64,000 nt of DNA, taken from NCBI GenBank assembly GCA_943788935.1, contig CALSSE010000007.1, positions 124,001 to 188,000 of the forward strand, given 5' to 3'. The notes beneath the pieces are model-generated. The model was not told where the DNA came from and searched no databases. It worked only from the letters and a program-made list of their open reading frames with translations. This DNA comes from an uncultured bacterium. Lineage in GTDB: Bacteria > Myxococcota_A > Bradymonadia > UBA7976 > VGTA01. Shown here one piece after another: positions 60,482 through 64,000 of this stretch. The translations under genes were made by a program, and so were the position numbers. Positions within the stretch are counted from its first letter, which is position 1. Every line of letters starts with the position of its first letter.

Positions 60482-63400
60482 ATGAATATTGAGAGCCTTA
60501 GACGAGGCCGACCTCTGTGGATTCGCTCCATTCCTGCTATCGCTTCACTGACACTCTTAATCATCGTCCCCCTTTGGGGCTGTACTGATGAAGTAGCTGA
60601 TATTGATAGAGTGCAGCCGCATTACCTCAAAAAAACCAACCTAGAGGGGGCTTGGTATGCTCGGCAGACTGTTGTTGACCATCCTAGCCACATCTCATTT
60701 GCTTTCAGTGGCTTAGAGGGTCCATTGGAGAAAATAGAATGGGAGGTGCGTGAGAATCAGTTGATCGCTAGGAGAGCTTACGAGCCAGTGCCGGGCTTAA
60801 ATAGTCAAGCGAGCGTCCCCGGTGGAGAGCTCCGAGGGAATCCAATTGCAGTGTATCCGATCACTGGGCACTTTGACATTATCCGCAACTTTAACCGAAG
60901 CACCGGTCAGCAGAGTAATGTTATTCAAGAAGATCAGAGCCTTAAGCCTTGGCATGAGCGAGAGTATATGCGGGTTGATTGGTCGCAGAACTCTCTAGTC
61001 GGTACTCTAAAGCTCTTCGAGATTCAGGTCTCTCCCCGCTCCTACCTTCAGCCCGAAGAGGTAGACCGTTGGTTTAGAGAGGATGAGGCGGATAATCCTA
61101 ATCATTTACAGGTGACCCCCAATTATATCGCGGTGACCACAACAGCGACCCTAAACGATAGCGGCTATGGCTGCCTTCTCAATTATGTGAGCCCTACTCT
61201 AGGTGGTATACAGTGTCCTTCGGCGGAGGCTCTTTTACGCTCTGCTTTCATGAAGATAAACCCTGAAGAGGAACGTCAATTTCAAGCGAAGAGCTACTTA
61301 GATCGTGAGCTTCTTGAGGATGACTCCGGGAATACCTTAAGGTACACCGAGGTGAGCGTAGGTCCTGACCGAGCGTCCACAGCAGAGGTCGCTTGTACTC
61401 CGGAGCTCTTAGAAGCCCTCGAAGGAGAGGTCGAAGCCGATGACTGCCAAGAGCTTAAGTGGGATCATTTTGGACGTTTTGGATATTTTCGAACGGAGCG
61501 TCGTCGTTATGATCGTCGAGTAGGAACTAATCATGATGATAATCGAATCTACTTGGCTAATCATCATCAAATTTGGGAACAAACCGAAGACTCTGATGGT
61601 GAGATGATCCCTATGGAGAGGAGGTCATTGAGGCCTGTGATCTATTATCTTAATGCTCACTTCCCTGAAGACCTCCAGCAGAGCGCGGTGAAAATCATGG
61701 AGGATTGGGATCGATCATTCATGGGAGCGGCGGTCAACGCAACTCGTCGATCAGAAGAGCAGCTGCGCGTCGAGTTGGCAGAGCGGGCGACCCTTAGAGG
61801 AGAGCGTGCGGTCTACTTAAGAGGCGCAGACGGAGAACGAATAGGTGCAGACTCTCTGTTTCAAATTCGGGTCAATAATTGCTCCTATGAGGGCATTGAC
61901 CTCTATTTGAGTGATTATCCAGATTTAAGAGAGGTATTGAGTGACCTCCCCTCGGCAGGAGATACCGATCAAATGCAATCAGGTGAGCTTGAAAGAGCCT
62001 GTTCTCTGCTCACTTACCACTCCCAAAGACAAAACTCTGAAGATCCCTTTTTGTGGCAGCAGATGGGTGATCCACGCTTCTCATTCTTATGGTGGATTGT
62101 CGAAGACCAGCCGAATGGACCACTCGGTTATGGGCCCTCCTCCGCAGACCCCGAGAGCGGTCGGATCATGAGCGGGAACGCCTATATTTATGGGGGAGCG
62201 GTCGATCGGTATGCGCGAAGCGCGACAGACCTCGTTCGTGCGATGAATGGTGACCTGTGCGAAGAGTTTGGTCTCGAATCAGGGGATATTTCATGCGCCA
62301 TACGAGGTGAAGACTTTAAACAGTGGATCACTGAGGGAGCGTTCTCAACCACCCAAGCGAAGCCGATCAGTGAGGCCTTTAAAGACTCACTCTCTCAGCG
62401 GCTTGGGTTACACTTAGGAGACTCTATCGGCGGCGATCAACCTGCGGATGCGGTAGAAGCGATGAGACACCTCAAGCGGAGATTCAATCGCCCTCATTCC
62501 CATGATCGCCTTATGGATTATGCGGAGCGAGGTGGAGAGAGCGCTGAAGTGTGGATTGAACATCTAAAGAGAGACCCCATGATGCGAGCGAGGTTGCTGA
62601 CACCAGAGATGATTCAACTCGTGAATCCGCTCTTTGGACTCGACCCACAAGAAGAGCCCAGTGAAGAGGTCATTGATTATGGGCTCAAGATGATGCTCGA
62701 CCCCCAAAAGACCTTAAAGAACAGAGATCAAAATAGGCATTATCTAGCGGCTCATAACGTCCTCTTGGGTGAAGAGATGGATCCTTCCATTATTGGGCAG
62801 GCTCTAGAGCTAAAAGATAGGCCGCTAGAAGAGATCTACCGTGAGTTGAGAGAAGAGATCTTTGAAGCGGTCGCCTTACATGAAATCGGTCACACTGTGG
62901 GCTTAAGGCATAACTTTGAGGCCTCTTTTGATGCTCTCAACTATCAAGATGAGTTTTGGGAGATTCGCCGATCAAGCGCTCCCGAAGATTGGGATGAGGA
63001 GAGACTCCCTGAGTATCGATATGCCTCTATTATGGATTATGGAGCTCGGTTTAATAGTGATACCAAAGGGCTCGGTCGATACGATGATGCAGCGATCAAT
63101 TATGTCTATGCCGGTTACGCGCAAGTGTTTGATGATGGCATCGATGTACCGAGCTCTCTCTCCACTTTGTTGAAGGTTAAAGACTATAGTAAGATCCCTG
63201 ACATGCTCGGTGGAGAAGAGGCGATCAAACAGCGAGAATACCGCCCTGTAGAGAGCTTAATGGAGGAGAGGCTAGAGAGCATCCTCACCAACACACGGCT
63301 TATCTTGGAGGACCGAGATCAATCAACACAAAATTACAAGGTAGATCGCACCGTTCCTTACGCTTTCTGTAGTGACGAGTACCGAGGCGACCTTCGCTGT

Positions 63401-64000
63401 CGCACCTGGGATGAGGGCGCTAATCATGTAGAGTCCGTCAAGAGCGCCTTCAATCGCTTTTGGACTTACTACTTCTTCGATAATTATCGGCGCGGTCGAG
63501 GTGAAATCGCCTTTCAGAATGGTTTCTTTGGACGAATCTCTCGAGTAATGGAGTACCTCGTTTATCCATGGCAACATTATGTGTTCTATGATCAATACGA
63601 CCTCGACGTGCGAGATGATCTCCTCAGCGCTTCAATGATGGGATTAAATTTCCTCAATGAGGTGCTCGCCGCTCCAACGCCTGGTTACTATTGCCGATAC
63701 TTAGCTGAGAACTTTTATGTTCCTCGCGGTTACTTAGCTCGTCCGAGTGATGAGCTCTGTGACCTCTATATTCCCCAAGGTGTGGGACGCAGTATGTATC
63801 TACAGTTCAGTAATGACTATCTCTATAAGATTAATAGCTTTGGTGCTTACTATGACAAGCTATTCTTAATGCAGACATTGGTGATGAACTTCACGAGCTT
63901 CTTTAAGGTCGTTGATGGGTCAGATCGGCGACGATTCAATATTAATTTCTATCGAGGCTTCAAGCGTGAAATCGTCAACCTTGTCCGCAATCTTATCTTC
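60482..64000 (+). CDS. Lipoprotein zinc metalloprotease, metzincin type (partial, cut by right edge)
   Basis: The frame is open from the ATG at 60482 to the window end, giving 1173 residues without a stop. The signal peptide ends in lipobox VPLWGC. The active site HEIGHTVGLRH (His800, Glu801, His804, His810) is the HExxHxxGxxH zinc motif of metzincins, and YASIMDYGA (Met851) supplies the Met-turn about 40 residues later. The N-terminal 780 residues contain beta-rich sequence and FYxDxx-like segments without a named family; similar large metalloprotease lipoproteins occur in Deltaproteobacteria. AAGGAG lies eight bases before the ATG. It is probably anchored on the cell envelope and acts on extracellular protein; the substrate is unknown. 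Confidence 0.88.
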   Translation, partial: MNIESLRRGRPLWIRSIPAIASLTLLIIVPLWGCTDEVADIDRVQPHYLKKTNLEGAWYARQTVVDHPSHISFAFSGLEGPLEKIEWEVRENQLIARRAYEPVPGLNSQASVPGGELRGNPIAVYPITGHFDIIRNFNRSTGQQSNVIQEDQSLKPWHEREYMRVDWSQNSLVGTLKLFEIQVSPRSYLQPEEVDRWFREDEADNPNHLQVTPNYIAVTTTATLNDSGYGCLLNYVSPTLGGIQCPSAEALLRSAFMKINPEEERQFQAKSYLDRELLEDDSGNTLRYTEVSVGPDRASTAEVACTPELLEALEGEVEADDCQELKWDHFGRFGYFRTERRRYDRRVGTNHDDNRIYLANHHQIWEQTEDSDGEMIPMERRSLRPVIYYLNAHFPEDLQQSAVKIMEDWDRSFMGAAVNATRRSEEQLRVELAERATLRGERAVYLRGADGERIGADSLFQIRVNNCSYEGIDLYLSDYPDLREVLSDLPSAGDTDQMQSGELERACSLLTYHSQRQNSEDPFLWQQMGDPRFSFLWWIVEDQPNGPLGYGPSSADPESGRIMSGNAYIYGGAVDRYARSATDLVRAMNGDLCEEFGLESGDISCAIRGEDFKQWITEGAFSTTQAKPISEAFKDSLSQRLGLHLGDSIGGDQPADAVEAMRHLKRRFNRPHSHDRLMDYAERGGESAEVWIEHLKRDPMMRARLLTPEMIQLVNPLFGLDPQEEPSEEVIDYGLKMMLDPQKTLKNRDQNRHYLAAHNVLLGEEMDPSIIGQALELKDRPLEEIYRELREEIFEAVALHEIGHTVGLRHNFEASFDALNYQDEFWEIRRSSAPEDWDEERLPEYRYASIMDYGARFNSDTKGLGRYDDAAINYVYAGYAQVFDDGIDVPSSLSTLLKVKDYSKIPDMLGGEEAIKQREYRPVESLMEERLESILTNTRLILEDRDQSTQNYKVDRTVPYAFCSDEYRGDLRCRTWDEGANHVESVKSAFNRFWTYYFFDNYRRGRGEIAFQNGFFGRISRVMEYLVYPWQHYVFYDQYDLDVRDDLLSASMMGLNFLNEVLAAPTPGYYCRYLAENFYVPRGYLARPSDELCDLYIPQGVGRSMYLQFSNDYLYKINSFGAYYDKLFLMQTLVMNFTSFFKVVDGSDRRRFNINFYRGFKREIVNLVRNLIF

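Noticed and set aside
1..64000. tRNA, rRNA, insertion sequence or prophage
   Set aside because: Reading by eye showed no tRNA cloverleaf consensus, no rRNA, no transposase or integrase and no phage structural genes; a tRNA-finding program would be decisive.

Overview
The window looks like chromosomal DNA from a Gram-negative bacterium related to the Myxococcota / former Deltaproteobacteria, possibly the Bradymonadia. This placement is an inference. It rests on many lipoproteins with an (L/F)WGC- or GC-type lipobox, cysteine-rich secreted proteins with MopE-like CDxxDNDCDGxxDE modules, one C-terminus resembling a MYXO-CTERM sorting tag, an AgmX/GltJ-like GYF protein, a transmembrane Hanks-type kinase, outer-membrane barrels and an alternative complex III operon. 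Base composition appears close to balanced, lower in G+C than classical myxobacteria. No rRNA, tRNA, CRISPR array, insertion sequence or prophage was recognised.

Layout. 0-4 kb: the start of an alternative complex III operon (pentaheme actA, then actB cut by the left edge), preceded by a tandem operator-like element and an NtrC-like response regulator that has lost GAFTGA. 4-6.8 kb: a DUF350-type membrane protein, a MerC-like protein and ruvB. 6.8-21 kb: a lipoprotein metallohydrolase of the PHP/CehA type, a GH13 alpha-glucosidase with a long inverted repeat upstream, secreted MopE-type proteins, a SulP transporter without STAS, an aspartoacylase-like enzyme, an SGNH hydrolase and an intergenic tandem repeat. 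21-34 kb: a Ser/Thr kinase converges on a long minus-strand run: a PRPP-synthetase-like gene, a small membrane protein, an outer-membrane barrel with an apparent frameshift, a lipoprotein, two paralogous alpha/beta-hydrolase lipoproteins and a TPR protein. 34-44 kb: an IMP/GMP-type 5'-nucleotidase, a DEAD-box helicase, and a minus-strand set made of a Ski2-like helicase, a small lipoprotein, a P-domain secreted protein and the AgmX-like protein. 44.6-49.9 kb: a three-gene Gld-type ABC system in which permease and GldG-like part are fused. 50-54 kb: a glutamine-cyclotransferase-like lipoprotein, an ECF-like sigma factor with a possible zinc motif, a 0.8-kb AT-rich gap with a possible gene remnant, an FMN reductase, a repeat-tailed acidic protein and a small barrel. 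54-58 kb: an operon of NYN-LOTUS protein, PLP decarboxylase and DEDDh exonuclease. 58-60.3 kb: two PlsC-type acyltransferases. 60.5 kb to the right edge: a large lipoprotein metzincin-type metalloprotease, cut by the window.

Most genes outside the housekeeping set encode envelope or secreted proteins, so the window reads as core-genome DNA rich in surface functions. The strongest candidate for something new is the regulator and operator next to the complex III operon. The regulator's C-terminal helix resembles RegA/PrrA/ActR, its sigma-54 contact motif is missing, and the adjacent promoter region carries two tandem sites matching, or nearly matching, GCGNC-N5-GNCGC.
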